Part shown: piece by piece, positions 32,401-42,752 of the stretch | How positions within the stretch are numbered: position 1 is the stretch's first letter | Layout: each line of letters starts with the position of its first letter | NCBI GenBank assembly: GCA_008330645.1 | Contig: VLTN01000030.1 | Span: 324,001-388,000, forward strand | From: Cafeteria roenbergensis | Taxonomy: Eukaryota > Sar > Bigyra > Bicosoecida > Cafeteriaceae | DNA: 64,000 bases | Direction of reading: 5' to 3' | Translations under genes and position numbers: made by a program | The notes under the pieces: generated by a model | What the model saw: only the letters and a program-made list of their open reading frames with translations | Told to the model about the DNA's origin: nothing | The model's database searches: none

Positions 32401-35400
32401 CGACGACGACGACGAAGTGGCAGAGCCATGCACTGGACCGCTGAGCGTTGACCCGTGTGCCAGTGACCCAGCGACAGTTGCGGTTGCAGTTGAGGTTGCA
32501 CTTGGGGAAGGGAGTCTGGCCTCGGTGGTGCGTGCCACCCGGAGGCTGGCTTCGACGAGCGACTCCGCGGCAACCGGTGCCTTTTGTGACAGGCAGCTGA
32601 CTGCGGCGGGACAGGCTGCTGATGCGGCTCTGATAGTGTCGCGGATGGCTGCGACCACGGCGATGGTGAAGCGACCAGTCGGTGACAGGGACATGATCGC
32701 CAACGGATGGCGCGATGATACGCACCCTCTCAGGGCAATCAGTGTCTCAGCGCTGAAACCAGCCATCGCGGCAGCGGACTCGTCAGCGGCAGCGCCAGCG
32801 CCACGACGTGACACCGACCCAGGCCGAACGCCGGAGGATACGGTGGAAGGATTCGTCGTCTTCGGTGGCTCTGCAACGCACTTTGCGACAGCCGATGACC
32901 ACCACTCCTGCATGCATACGAGCAGGAGCGACGGCGGCGGCGGGGTGGGCAGGGCCGGCATGCTGGCAGAGCCGCCCGCGCTGGACACTTGCGCATTTCC
33001 GCTGAAACCGCCGCCGCTGCCGCTGCCGCTGGTGCCGCCGCTGGTGCTGGTGCTGGTGCTGCCTCGGGGGACGGTGCCTGCGTTCGGTCGCTGCATTGGG
33101 CGCGACACCGCTGATGTCACAGTGACTGGGGCCGTCACAGTAGCCAGGGCAAGTTGCAGGTACCATGCTGTGACGGTCGCCCTAGCCAACGCAGACGCGG
33201 CAGAGCCGAAACGGGCTCTGACCGTCGCAGCCCACGCCGGCCGCAGCGTGTCGGCGGGACCGGCATGCTGGGGCAGAGCCAATGGGCAGGATCCGAGAGA
33301 CGCTGCGTCGCTCACTGCCCGGCTGCATGCTCTGTCCATCAAGGGCGCGTCACTGGCAAGAGGCAGCCACGGCAGAGCAGATCCTTCCGGACGAAGCGGC
33401 TCTGCAGGTCGGCCCATCACCGCAGCCGCTGCCTCGTCGCCTGCAGCCATTGCATCTGCGCTGTCAGCTGACCTGCCAATTCTGTCAGCTGACAGGTCGT
33501 CCGCGCCGCTCGCTGCAGCGGCCCCGGACGACGTCGGCCCTGTGAGCCTTCCATCGCGGGAGCCGTCTCCGGCCGCGGCAACCTGGGCTGAGATGACGTC
33601 GGCATGCAGAGCCGTGGCAAACTGCAGAGCAACGCCGTGAACGAGCGACTCAAGAAGTGACGAAACCGCAGATGGGACGTCGTCGATGTCTGCAAGCGCT
33701 GCTATTGACGAAACCGCGTCGCCGACGTCGCCCCGCGCACAGGCGTCCCTCAGCGCAAATCGGGCAGCATCTCCCACCGCCGCAGCGAGAGACGCTGATG
33801 CTGCCCTGACCTCTGGTGATGCCGCAACGATGGACACTTCACCAGCGCCGCTCGCAGCCCCAGCAAACGCGCTGCCTGGTTTGTGACCGGTTTCACGAGA
33901 CCCGACCGACGTCGACCCGGCGTCGCTCAGCAGAGCCGCGAGCCGTTGCAGATCCCGCGGAGATGCCGCCGGCAGAGCTTCCCTGGCGTGAGTCAGCACT
34001 TCCGCGTCGCTCGCAAAGCCTGTGCTGGCAGGCCTTCCCTGTGCAGAGCCGCTCCCACTTCCACTTCGCTTGGAAGATCCTTCCCTTTCTGAGGCGGCGA
34101 TAAGAGACGTTGCCGCTGACACCAGCCTCCGCACGGCGAAGGCTCCTCTGAGCGACGCGGTGAGCGACTCCGCAGCAACATTCGCGTGGCGAAGCTGCAG
34201 CGCTGACTTCCGCAGCTCTGCCAGCGGGTTGAGCAGAGCCGCCCGGAGGCGGTCAACGCCTCCGTCCAACGCACGTGCTTTGCTCGTCAGTGACGAAACC
34301 GCCACCCTGACCGACGCGACTTGACCAGCGGCGGCTCTAAGATCCGCCGAGTGCGCGACAACGATGGATCGGAGGGCGGAGTCAAGCGTCGCTGCAAGGC
34401 TGGTCGCTCGATGCGCAGCTGCAACTGCAACTGGCTCCTTCGATCGCTTGCCAGTCGTCAGCGGGTCGTCGCCGAGTCCTCCACGAGGCGAAACCGCGCC
34501 GCTGCCCCCACCGCTGTCAGTTCCACCAGCGCCACCGCCGACGTCGTCGGTGTCCCCGCCGTCTTTCCCGGCTCTGCCGGCTCTGCCGTTGCCATGCAAC
34601 TCCGCCCCGGCAGAGCCGTCACGTGTCCGGTGCGCCGGCGTGAGGGGCGCCTCCCTTGCTGGAGAGTCGTGAAACCGCAGGACCTTTCCAGGAGTGGAGG
34701 TGGCAGAGCCATCTGCGTGGGTCTGTGCGGTTTCGCCACCTGTGCCGTCGCCGTCGCCGTCGCCGTAGTCGTCGTCGCCGTCGTCGCCGTCGGCAGCGGT
34801 CGCCTGTGCGAGCAGCTGGTCCAGAGAGACGCCCAGCGAGGCCTCCTCCGCGGCGTCCATCAGCGCGGCATCACTCAGCCGGTCGCGAGAGCTGCCAGCG
34901 TCGTCAGAGCGAAACCGCAGCTTGGTGGGTGACGCCATCGAGTTGGCGGTTTCGCCGTCGTCACGGAGCATCGCTGCTGCGAAGGCTGCCGGGTCGGTTC
35001 CAGGCAGCGCCAGGCCGCCCAGGATCCTGCGGTGATGGGGCCACGATGGGGCCGCGATGGGGGCGCGGTTTCGGGTGAGCGGGGAGGAAGGGCTTGCGAT
35101 GCCACTGCCACCCACGCATTCGGGCGGGTGGGGACGTGGGGGCGGGTGGCAGCGTCGGCCGTGGACGGGCCCGTCTGCCCACGCGTATGACCCCACACTC
35201 GGTGGCAGCCATCTCTGGCGTTCGCGCGCAGACGAACCACCAGCGATGTCTGCCAGCTGGTGCCGTGCACGAGGGTCGAGCGGCTGCTGCCGCCCCGCGC
35301 CCCAGCCCGGACCTGGCAGCTGTTGCTGCCGACGCAACAGCTGCATCCGCGGAGGCAGCAGGTGTGCCGGCAGTGCTGCCCGTGGGTGGCATCTGTGGTT

Positions 35401-35676
35401 GCTCGCTGCGCCCCGCCTGCAGCCAAAACGTCCCCGCTCCCACCGTCGTCTTGGCATGAGCGTCGCGCCCAGGCCTCGCAGCTGATGCACGCAAGCGCAC
35501 CCGCCCCCCGATCACGCTTCAGGTGAGGCGCTGGCAGCAGGCACGCAGAGTTGACTGCGCTGCGCGGTCGACTGGCTGGCACTCCGCCAGGCTCACCGGT
35601 CGTCCCCAAGGGCCAACAGCGCCGCGAGCCCCTGCCGAACGGCGGCAGCCTCATCGGACGAGGCCCCAGCAGCCAT
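29428..35676 (-). CDS. COG5: COG5, subunit of the conserved oligomeric Golgi complex, unusually long
   Basis: This subunit of the COG tether acts in intra-Golgi retrograde traffic and so in keeping glycosyltransferases in place. The exons are 35676-35597 and 35026-29428; the 570-nt intron (GTGAGC...CACCGCAG) joins in phase 2. The product is 1,892 residues against about 800-850 in animals and plants. The N-terminal COG5 helix bundle is recognisable at about residues 241-330 (LDSALRSIVVAHSADLRAAA, then SSLTSKARALDGGVDRLRAA). The C-terminus from about 1721 matches the family end (LEVALSPLCPPE, SRAYAELRSLRRIMF, LLLHVLGRSPDDRL). The extra length is Ser/Ala/Gly-rich linker and acidic repeats. The start is set by the exon 1 reading MAAGASSDEAAAVRQGLAAL. 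The gene is divergent from a phosphatase gene across 205 bp. Confidence 0.85.
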
Positions 35677-35881
35677 CCCGCCGCCGTTTTGGCGCCCAGT
35701 GAGTGCTTCCCTGGCCGTGGCTGAGGCGCGCTCGGCGGGCGTGATCCGGCTGCTCTGCCGCCAGAGCAGCAAACTTGTGCCCCAGCAGCCGGACGGCTGC
35801 GCCACAGCGGGGCCGCCGCGGCCGAGGCAGCTGCAGGGTGCCGCGTCAGGCAGCTGCTTTCTTGTCACCGCGCCAGGAGCC
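35677..35881. promoter_or_regulatory. Short bidirectional promoter region, COG5 / PTEN-like phosphatase
   Basis: Two start codons face away from each other with 205 bp between them, so transcription start sites of both genes must lie here or overlap the other gene. No specific factor sites are claimed. Confidence 0.4.
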
Positions 35882-38800
35882 ATGTTCCGCCGCATGGGCG
35901 ATTTTGTCGCGTCCGTGCGCACGGCGGCCGCTGCGCTCAACCTGGACCGCCTCCAGGCGGACGACCAGCCCGTCGCCCGCACCTACGGCGAGCTCAATCT
36001 CACGGTCCTGGCGCCGCGACTGGTAGGTGAGTGCGCATGCCATTCCTGGGGCTGCAGGTGACCCGCCTCCCTTTCCACCTCGCCCCGTGGCGTCGAGCCG
36101 TCGACTGCGCGAAATCGGCGGTCGCCGCGGCAATCGCGCGAACAGCGTCAGCGCCGCGCTTCCAGCGCACCAGCACAGCCCCTCCCGCGGGCTGCTTGGC
36201 AGACACGGTGCCCGCATGCGTGCTGCGCTGGGGAAGGCTGCCCTGCAGCGGCTGCCTTGCGCCTGGGGCGGGCTGCCCATCGCTGCGGGCAAGCGCTTGG
36301 ACAACAGCGGCTGCCAACTCTGCGGCAGATCTGCTCTCCAACTCTGACAGTTCAGTTGCCTGAACCCCCCGATCGAGCTCGCGCCGGCCGCCGCCGCCGC
36401 CGCCGCCGCCGACGACTGTCGCTTGGAAGCCGTGCCCCCGCCACACTCTTGCCAGTGCCAGTCGCGGCGGGCTCGGGTGCTCGTCGCTGCGTTTAAGCCG
36501 CGGCCGCTCTGTTTTGTCTGCCGCGTTGGCTGCCGCTGCAGCCGCCCACGCTCTCATCGCCGCTGCTGCGTCGCACTGCCGCTTCCGTCGCAGCCATGGG
36601 GTTTCCCTCCCAGCCACCTGACTCGGCCTCTGGCGTGGGCCGTCCAGGGCCCCGCTCTCGCAACCCGGTGTCGCTGGTTGAGGCGTTTCTTGCTAGCCAT
36701 TTTGGCGAGGGTCACTGCCTCATCATCGACGTGGGCGAAACCGACTATGACCCGGAGTCACTCAGCAAGGCCGGCCCTGTGGTGTCCTATCGCTTCCCGG
36801 GCCACACTGCTCCGCCCCTCGGCATCACTGTCGGAATCGTCAGGGCTGCAGAGGCGTGGCTCCGAGCCGACCCGGCCAACGCCGTGGCTGTGCATTGCAT
36901 GACGGGCAAGGGCCGAACTGCTGTCACCTGCGCCGCGATCTCCGCATGGATCGCGAGGGGAGTCGTAACAAGAGCCGAATCTACAACTGCAACTGCAACT
37001 GTAAGTGGAGACACAACCGCAACCACAACGGAAGCGACCCCTTCACAGGCTGCGGACGCACTCAGCGGAGCCTGTGTGACTCCGCCTCCGCACTCAGGCG
37101 TTGTTCGTGACTCGTCGGCTGGGGGCCCTCTGCTTACCGATGTGCTCGCCACTCTTGACGCAATCTGTGAGCGGCGTGGCACTGACGTGGAGTCGCTCAC
37201 TCTGCCATCCCAGGTGCGGGCTTGTGCGGAGTTTCAGCACCTCCTGGACGGCGTCAGGCCCCATTCACGAGTGCTGGTGCTCAGCCGGGTGATGGTGTCC
37301 TCAGCTCTGCCGACGATCGACGGAGAGCCTCTTCGACCGTTGCTGGAGGTGTTCAAGGGTGGGCGACTGCTGTGGTCGAGCAAGCGTCACTTGCCCATCA
37401 CCCGCGAGGCGGTCGAAGCTGAGGCAACGGCTCACAGGCCGTCCGGGAGCTTCCCGCCCCTGGTCGGCTCTGCCGGATCAGCTGACAGCTCTGCTGCGGC
37501 TGGCGTTGAGATGGGACCCGACTCCTTCAAAATGTCCGTTGGACTGCCGGTTCGCGGTGATTTGTTGCTCCGGTGCAGGCACCTGCCCAGCGAAGGGGGC
37601 GCCCCCGTGACAGCTTTCCGCGTGTCGGTTCACGTTGGATACATCCCAGGCTTCGTGCTCCGCCTCGGCCGGTCGGGAGTCGACGTCTCGCCCGGAGCGG
37701 ACGCCTGGTGTGAGCCCTGTTCCGGCCACGCGCCAGCAAACGGCCTCATTGCTGATGCTGGGGCCCGAATCAGAGAGCGGGGTGTGGGGCAGTTGTAGTT
37801 GCAGTTGCAGTTGTGATGACTCCACTGAGCTGCTTCCTCTGAAGGAGCAAGGGTGAACCCTGTCCGTTTGATTGTCCATCTCGTTGTTGTCGCTTGCCTG
37901 TCACCCGTCCATCGCAGCCCCGGATACTCTCCTCGAGTTGACCTTTGCTGCGGCAGGAGCGGCCTCCCAGCGACTCGCGGATGACGTGGCCACCACTGGC
38001 GGCGCGAGCGTTGGCACGGCGGCAGAGCTGAAGCGTGGTGGCTCTGCCGACAGTGGCACGCTCCGCGCGGCTCTGCTGGCAGAGGAGGACGGATTTTGGG
38101 ATAGCTCTGCCAGGAGTCGCTCTTCCAGCTCTGCCGACGCGTCTGGAACGGCACCAGCGGCAATGGTGGTTGAGAGCCACCATCACACCCGCTTCGGCAT
38201 CGGCGACGATGATGACGATGACAACGACGACGGCGTTGCGTGTGGCGAAACCGCTGCTGCGGCCTCTCACGTGTCAGGTGCGGGCAGAGCCGGGCTCCGC
38301 TCTGCGCAGGCTGCGACGCGGGGTGCTGCCGCCGCCCTGGCCATCGCGGCCAGCGGCGACGCGTCAGACATCACGTCCGAGTCACGGGCCAGTCAGCCGC
38401 CGGTCACGCAACCGTCCGAAGGCAGCGCCACGGTCCCGGCCGAACCTGCTGCAGCGCCGGTTGCAGCGCCGGTTGCAGCGCCGGTTGCAGCGCCGGTTGC
38501 AGCGCCGGTTGCAGCGCCGGTTGCAGCGCCGGCTTCAGCGCCGGCTTCAGCGCCAGACCCGCCGGCCGATCCCGAGGGCGCTGATGAAGTGACCCCTGAA
38601 AGCTCTGCTGCAGAGCCATCGGTCGCAGTCGCTTCTGCCGCGAGCAATGCGGGTACGACCGAGGACGCAAGGGGCGACGCTGGAGCCGGCGCGGCGACTG
38701 GCTCTGCCGAGAGTGACCCTGACGCAGACGACGTTGGCATGCCGGACGACGACCTTGATGCGGAGTTTGGTGCGGACTTTGTCCAGCCAGCAGCTGGGCT

Positions 38801-38897
38801 CGGCGCATCGGCAGCGTCTGCCGCGACGACGGCGGGGGCAGCAGATGACGGCGATCTCTCAGAGTTTGAGTCCTTCCTTGACGAGATGGGGAGCTGA
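35882..38897 (+). CDS. PTEN/auxilin/tensin-type phosphatase with C2 domain and acidic tail
   Basis: The exons are 35882-36026, 36594-37709 and 37918-38897. The introns are 567 and 208 nt (both GTGAG...CGCAG, both phase 1). The product is 746 residues. The phosphatase domain follows the PTEN/auxilin plan: NLTVLAPRLVAMGFPS, CLIIDVGETDYDPES, then the P-loop HCMTGKGRTA with Cys150 and Arg156 (HCxxGxGRT). Auxilin and tensin relatives often lack this Cys, so catalysis is possible here. The C2-like part runs through TLPSQVRACAEFQHLL, PLLEVFKGGRLLW and FRVSVHVGYIPGFVLRLG to SPDTLLELTF. The last ~300 residues are Ala/Asp/Glu-rich, with an APVA repeat and an acidic end. No J domain is seen, so it is not a typical auxilin. 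Phosphoinositide 3-phosphate activity is inferred from the family. Confidence 0.85.
38451..38553 (+). repeat. 12-bp coding tandem repeat (APVA units)
   Basis: The unit GCGCCGGTTGCA is repeated about seven times, followed by two variant units with GCTTCA. It encodes an Ala-Pro-Val-Ala spacer in the phosphatase tail. Confidence 0.9.
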
Positions 38898-39207
38898 TTG
38901 GCGCGTGACTCGCGGTTGACTGTGGTTGTAGGCTTTCCTGAGTGTGGGCGCAGCGCCGTCAGTCGACCATCACCGGCACATCATTATCAAATCGCTTTCG
39001 AGTCTCATGCCGCGTCCAACGGAACAATCAGTTGGTCGGGCAGAGCTGCGGGTGTCGCCGAGGCGTCACTCGTCGGTCAGCGGGCCACCAATCCCTCCAC
39101 CCTGGTGCTGGCCCCATGCGCGGCTGGGCAGCGGCGCTACATTCAGCGCGGCTGGGCAGCGGGGCTGCAGAGCGATGGGGAGTCACGTACGAGCGTTGAA
39201 TGCACAG
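38898..39207. other. Convergent 3' intergenic region
   Basis: This region lies between the stop of the phosphatase gene and that of the DUF4787-like gene on the other strand. Apart from short repeats of CGGCTGGGCAGCGG near 39122-39165, nothing is seen. Confidence 0.5.
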
Positions 39208-39945
39208 CTATGGTTCGGAGTCAGCCTCCTCATCAGCAGAGCCGTCCGCACGCGACGCCGAATCCGGCCCCCCCTGCCGGTACTGTCGCTGCAAATCTCG
39301 CTTCTCGAGGGAATAGCATGAGCTGAACTGCTGCCAGCGGACCAGGTCGACCTCCCCAGGCTCCAGCGGCTCTGCGCCGTACACCTCCTGGTAGCAGCGC
39401 GGGCTGACGCATTCGTTGACGCAGTTGTCGTCCTCGTGTACGGGAATGCTGCCGCAGACCTGGGAGCGACAATTGCGCCGCCGAGACTGGATGCCGAGCA
39501 TGGCGCGCTTGCGCTGCGTGCATCGCGGAGCAAAGGCCGACCAGGACATGGCGACGCGGTGAGGGGAGGGACGTGAGCGGTGCAGGCGCGCAAGGGTTGG
39601 GAGGCGTGCGCGCGAATTGTACGGAGGAAAGCCAGGCCAGCTCTTGCCGGGCTGAAGCAGTGTTGGCAGGTTGGCGCGGCCGCACACGGCGTACCCTGCG
39701 CCCCCCATTCATGATCGGGGATGTTGAGAGCGCTGAAGGGCACACGCAGCAGGGGGGGCCGCGCTGTCGTTGCACGTCGCGCAGCAAGGCAACTGCTCAA
39801 GCTGCACCGAGCTCACTGCTGTCACGGACCGTCGGGCAGAGACTGGCCCCAGCTCAGAGAGAAGGGCGATGAACGCTGCCAGAACGGCGACAAGCCGCAA
39901 GGCTGCTCGCCCTGCCATGGGCGGAGTGGAGTCGACGGTTGCCAT
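39208..39945 (-). CDS. Small secreted protein with DUF4787-like cysteine motif
   Basis: The exons are 39945-39817 and 39513-39208, with an intron of 303 nt (GTGAGC...CACGCAG, phase 0), giving 144 residues. The signal peptide is MAGRAALRLVAVLAAFIALL, ending near VSARRS. An in-frame ATG ten codons further downstream (39918) would also work as the start. The core CGSIPVHEDDNCVNECVSPR, then CYQEVYGAEPLEPGEVDLVR, ending FSSCYSLEKRD, fits the small eukaryotic family with CxxxCxSxxCxxxxY...LExGE (DUF4787, named from memory). Function of the family is unknown; it is probably an ER or secreted protein with disulfides. The tail is acidic. Confidence 0.72.
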
Positions 39946-40397
39946 CCGAGGCGACCTGCGGCTCTGCCGGCAGCGTCTCCCTGCGCCACCGAGACTGCTG
40001 GAGACACCAACTGCTGCGGAAGATGGCCGCACGATCAGGCGTGTGACGGGCAGCTCGCGGATGCTGAGCCTCGGCAACTGGAACGCTGCATTTAGAGGCT
40101 CGTGCGCGCGCTGACGCGTCGGCTCCTTGAGCGGCGGAGCCGATCGTGGCCGACACGAGAGCGTCAGGACAGCAGCAGGCAGCAGGCCGAACCGCAAGCA
40201 CGTCCTTGCAAAGCCTGAAGCGTGCGACACTCAAACGCACGCACGGCGACCCTCATTCGCCGCCATGACCACGCTCAAGCGTGAGCGCGCTGCCTTCGGT
40301 TCCCGCCGCCGCGAACAGCAGCTGGCAAAACCAACAGCCAAGGGGAGGGGCCGTCGCCCGAAAACAAACAAATAGCATAGCCTGGTGCGTCATCGGG
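39946..40397. other. Intergenic between two minus-strand genes
   Basis: This holds the promoter of the DUF4787-like gene and the 3' flank of the next mitochondrial gene. Short open frames here have no support. Confidence 0.45.
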
Positions 40398-41182
40398 TCA
40401 GCTGCGCTGTTGGCCACCCTCTCCGCGCCGGGCCGCCGCCTCTCGGGCGGAGCTCTGGGCGATGGCCGCGGCAGACGCCGCAGCCCAATCGTCGGTGGAT
40501 GGAGGTGGCTTGGCAGCCGCATGTGGGCTAGCCGCGTGAGGGCGGGCGGGGTCGCTGAGCGCTCTGCCAAGCGGCGAGTTCGCGCTGACGGTGCGAGAGG
40601 TGCCGCCGGACATCCAGTCAGCCACGGAGTACAGCCCCAGCCCGACCACGGTGAAGCCCACCCCGATCATGAAGTACTGCGGCGTAGAGAGCAAGGAGGC
40701 GGTGGGGGCGGGTGCGTTCGGCCGCGGCCTTGAGCTGCAGGCATCTCGGTACGCTACTCCCCGAACATCTGCGTGTGGGCAGTTGTCCACCGGCTGCCCA
40801 TCCAGCAGCCGCGGGCGCGATGCCCCCCACGCACCGCGCAGGTGGCAGGGTGTGCCAGCTCGCCCGAGTCTGGTCGCGGGGTGCCTGGGTGCGCAACTCC
40901 TACGGCGTGTTGTGCGGCGATTGCCGCGGGCTCCTGGCGAACACCAGCGCTCACGGAGATCAAAACGTTTCCCAGTCCGGGGTTGGGCTGCCCGTTGATA
41001 TCCCGCGCCCAGACCCGGGGAGGCGGCACATCCTGGGGGGTGCTCTGCGGGGTGATATGGCTGCCGGGCTTGCCGTCGGGTCCGGCCTCGGCCGCAAAGC
41101 CCCGCCTGGAGCGCGGACCGGCAGACACGCGTGCTCGGAACGCCGACCGGAGAGCGGGCACCGCCGTGGCCCTGCGGAGCAT
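40398..41182 (-). CDS. Predicted mitochondrial single-span membrane protein, unknown function
   Basis: The exons are 41182-40955 and 40676-40398, with an intron of 278 nt (GTGAGC...ACGCCGCAG, phase 0), giving 168 residues. The N-terminus is a typical mitochondrial presequence: MLRRATAVPALRSAFRARVS, more Arg/Ser, then GFAAEAG. After a polar segment (HITPQSTPQDVPPPRVWARD) comes one membrane span (YFMIGVGFTVVGLGLYSVAD) and a soluble Ala/Pro-rich tail. It could be a small inner-membrane assembly or respiratory-chain accessory factor; I do not recognise a family. The downstream gene on the same strand has the same design. Confidence 0.6.
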
Positions 41183-41598
41183 CGAGGCTATCGGCGAGTT
41201 GGCTCGACTGGGCCAGAACCGGAGAATGTGCATTGGTCGTGCTTGGCGCAAGGGGGAAGGCGCCGACTACGCAGCATTGCATAGTTTGTTCGGCGTTCGA
41301 TGGCTCTGCCGCCGAATTGTCCCGTTTCTGCAGCAGTCGCAATCACGACGCGCTTGAAGCACCCCCCCCCCCCCCCTTCCGTGGAGGGGGTCTGGCGAGG
41401 CCGCTCTGCAAACACCACATCCCCAGTCTCGGCTCCAATCGCCGTCCCCCCTCGAGAGCGGCAATGAATGCGCTCCCGAGAGGTGCGTCGTCAGAAGCAG
41501 CCGTGCGCGAGCGGCGCGCCGCTCGGCATGACAACGCCCGCCACCCGCCGCGCAGCCGTCAAGGCATAGGCCGGCCGGCGAAGGCGCTGCCGCCGCCA
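41183..41598. other. Intergenic with a 15-C run
   Basis: This is the promoter side of one mitochondrial-protein gene and the 3' side of the next. A poly-C run lies at about 41362-41376. No coding signal is seen. Confidence 0.5.
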
Positions 41599-42567
41599 TC
41601 ACCGCTCGTCCTCGGCCAGGGGCGGCATCCTCCCCGCCCCCTGGGCGGCTGCCCGCCTCAGCGCATCAGCGATCGCGGCGCCACCGCCGCCGGACGAAGC
41701 CTCGTCAGCCCCGGGTGCACCCGCCCGCGAGCTGGCGCCGGTGCCATGCTTGTCCGCCATCGCGCGCTCGTACTCGCTGCTGGGGGGCCCCGCCGACGGG
41801 TCCCGGGCCCTCGCCTCTCCGAGGCCCGACTCGTGATAGAGCCGGCGCTGCAGAGCCCGCCAGCGCCGCAGCTCCTCGGGAGACAGGTCCTCCTCCCGAC
41901 GACCCATCCCAGCCACGGCCTCCACGCCCAGCAGCGGGGGACCCGCGGGGTCGAGCACTTTCCCGAGCCAGTGCGAAACCGCTCCTGCAAGCGCGAGCAA
42001 GCCCGTCTGCGGAGTCGCGAGCGGCGGGGGTGCAGGGGCAGCGGCGTCGCGAGGGTCTGGCCGAGGCCAGGGGCGGCAGGTGCTCGCCGGCGGGCGTGCG
42101 GGGAAGCGGAAGCAGCAAGCAGGTGAGTTGGGGCAGTGACTATGGCTCACAAATGCGGCCAGAGTCCACACGTCGAGTCGCTTCTGCTCCGGCGTCGGTT
42201 CGTCCACGCGCTGCGAGCTCCGGCGCTCCATCAAAGACGGGAGGGTGTACCCCGGGGCGGCAGCTGGCGGGGCTGCGCCACCCTTGTGCGCTGGAGACGA
42301 AGCCGACGCCTGTGACGGCGGTGCAGCACCGCCGCTGGTCGCAGTGGCCGATTCGGCCTTGGCCGCCGAGCCAGCCTTGGCAGGCGCCGGTGCTGTGGGG
42401 ACTGTTGCTCGCGAAGTGGCCCTGTGGGATGCGGCCTGGGAAGCCGTGCCGGGCCGGCCAGCAGCAGCGCCGCGCGCTCCTGCGGTCGATTTGCCGCGAG
42501 CAATCACCGCTGCACGGCCACCCCGGCCCAAGGCCTGTGCTCCGCCGCGCCGCAGGGCAGCCAACAT
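41599..42567 (-). CDS. Predicted mitochondrial single-span membrane protein 2, unknown function
   Basis: The exons are 42567-42151 and 42006-41599, with an intron of 144 nt (GTGAGC...CTCCGCAG), in phase 0 and a multiple of three. Removing it gives 274 residues and joins two halves of one hydrophobic helix (LDVWTLAAF + TGLLALAGAVSHWLGK), which supports the splice. The N-terminus MLAALRRGGAQALGRGGRAA is an Arg-rich, acid-free presequence. After the span comes an Arg/Glu-rich segment (LSPEELRRWRALQRRLYHES) and a Gly/Ala tail. It is likely in the inner membrane. No family is recognised. The first ATG is at 42567; the frame extends upstream only with non-ATG codons. Confidence 0.6.
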   Translation of the reverse strand: MLAALRRGGAQALGRGGRAAVIARGKSTAGARGAAAGRPGTASQAASHRATSRATVPTAPAPAKAGSAAKAESATATSGGAAPPSQASASSPAHKGGAAPPAAAPGYTLPSLMERRSSQRVDEPTPEQKRLDVWTLAAFVSHSHCPNSPACCFRFPARPPASTCRPWPRPDPRDAAAPAPPPLATPQTGLLALAGAVSHWLGKVLDPAGPPLLGVEAVAGMGRREEDLSPEELRRWRALQRRLYHESGLGEARARDPSAGPPSSEYERAMADKHGTGASSRAGAPGADEASSGGGGAAIADALRRAAAQGAGRMPPLAEDER

Positions 42568-42752
42568 TCGGTCGTCCCCTTTTTCTCTGCTGCGCAAGAG
42601 GGTCAGGTGTCGCACTGGCGGCTTCAGCAAGCCGCGCGGGAACACGCGAGGCAGAGCCAAGTCGGACCGCGAAATGCAACACACGCAGCCTGCTCCTCGC
42701 CGCGCCACAACGAAGCAGCGACTCCTACCGGGAGCAAACAGAATCTCGAAGC
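42568..42752. promoter_or_regulatory. Short bidirectional promoter region
   Basis: Only 185 bp separate the start codons of the minus-strand mitochondrial gene and the plus-strand Maf gene. No specific sites are identified. Confidence 0.4.
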
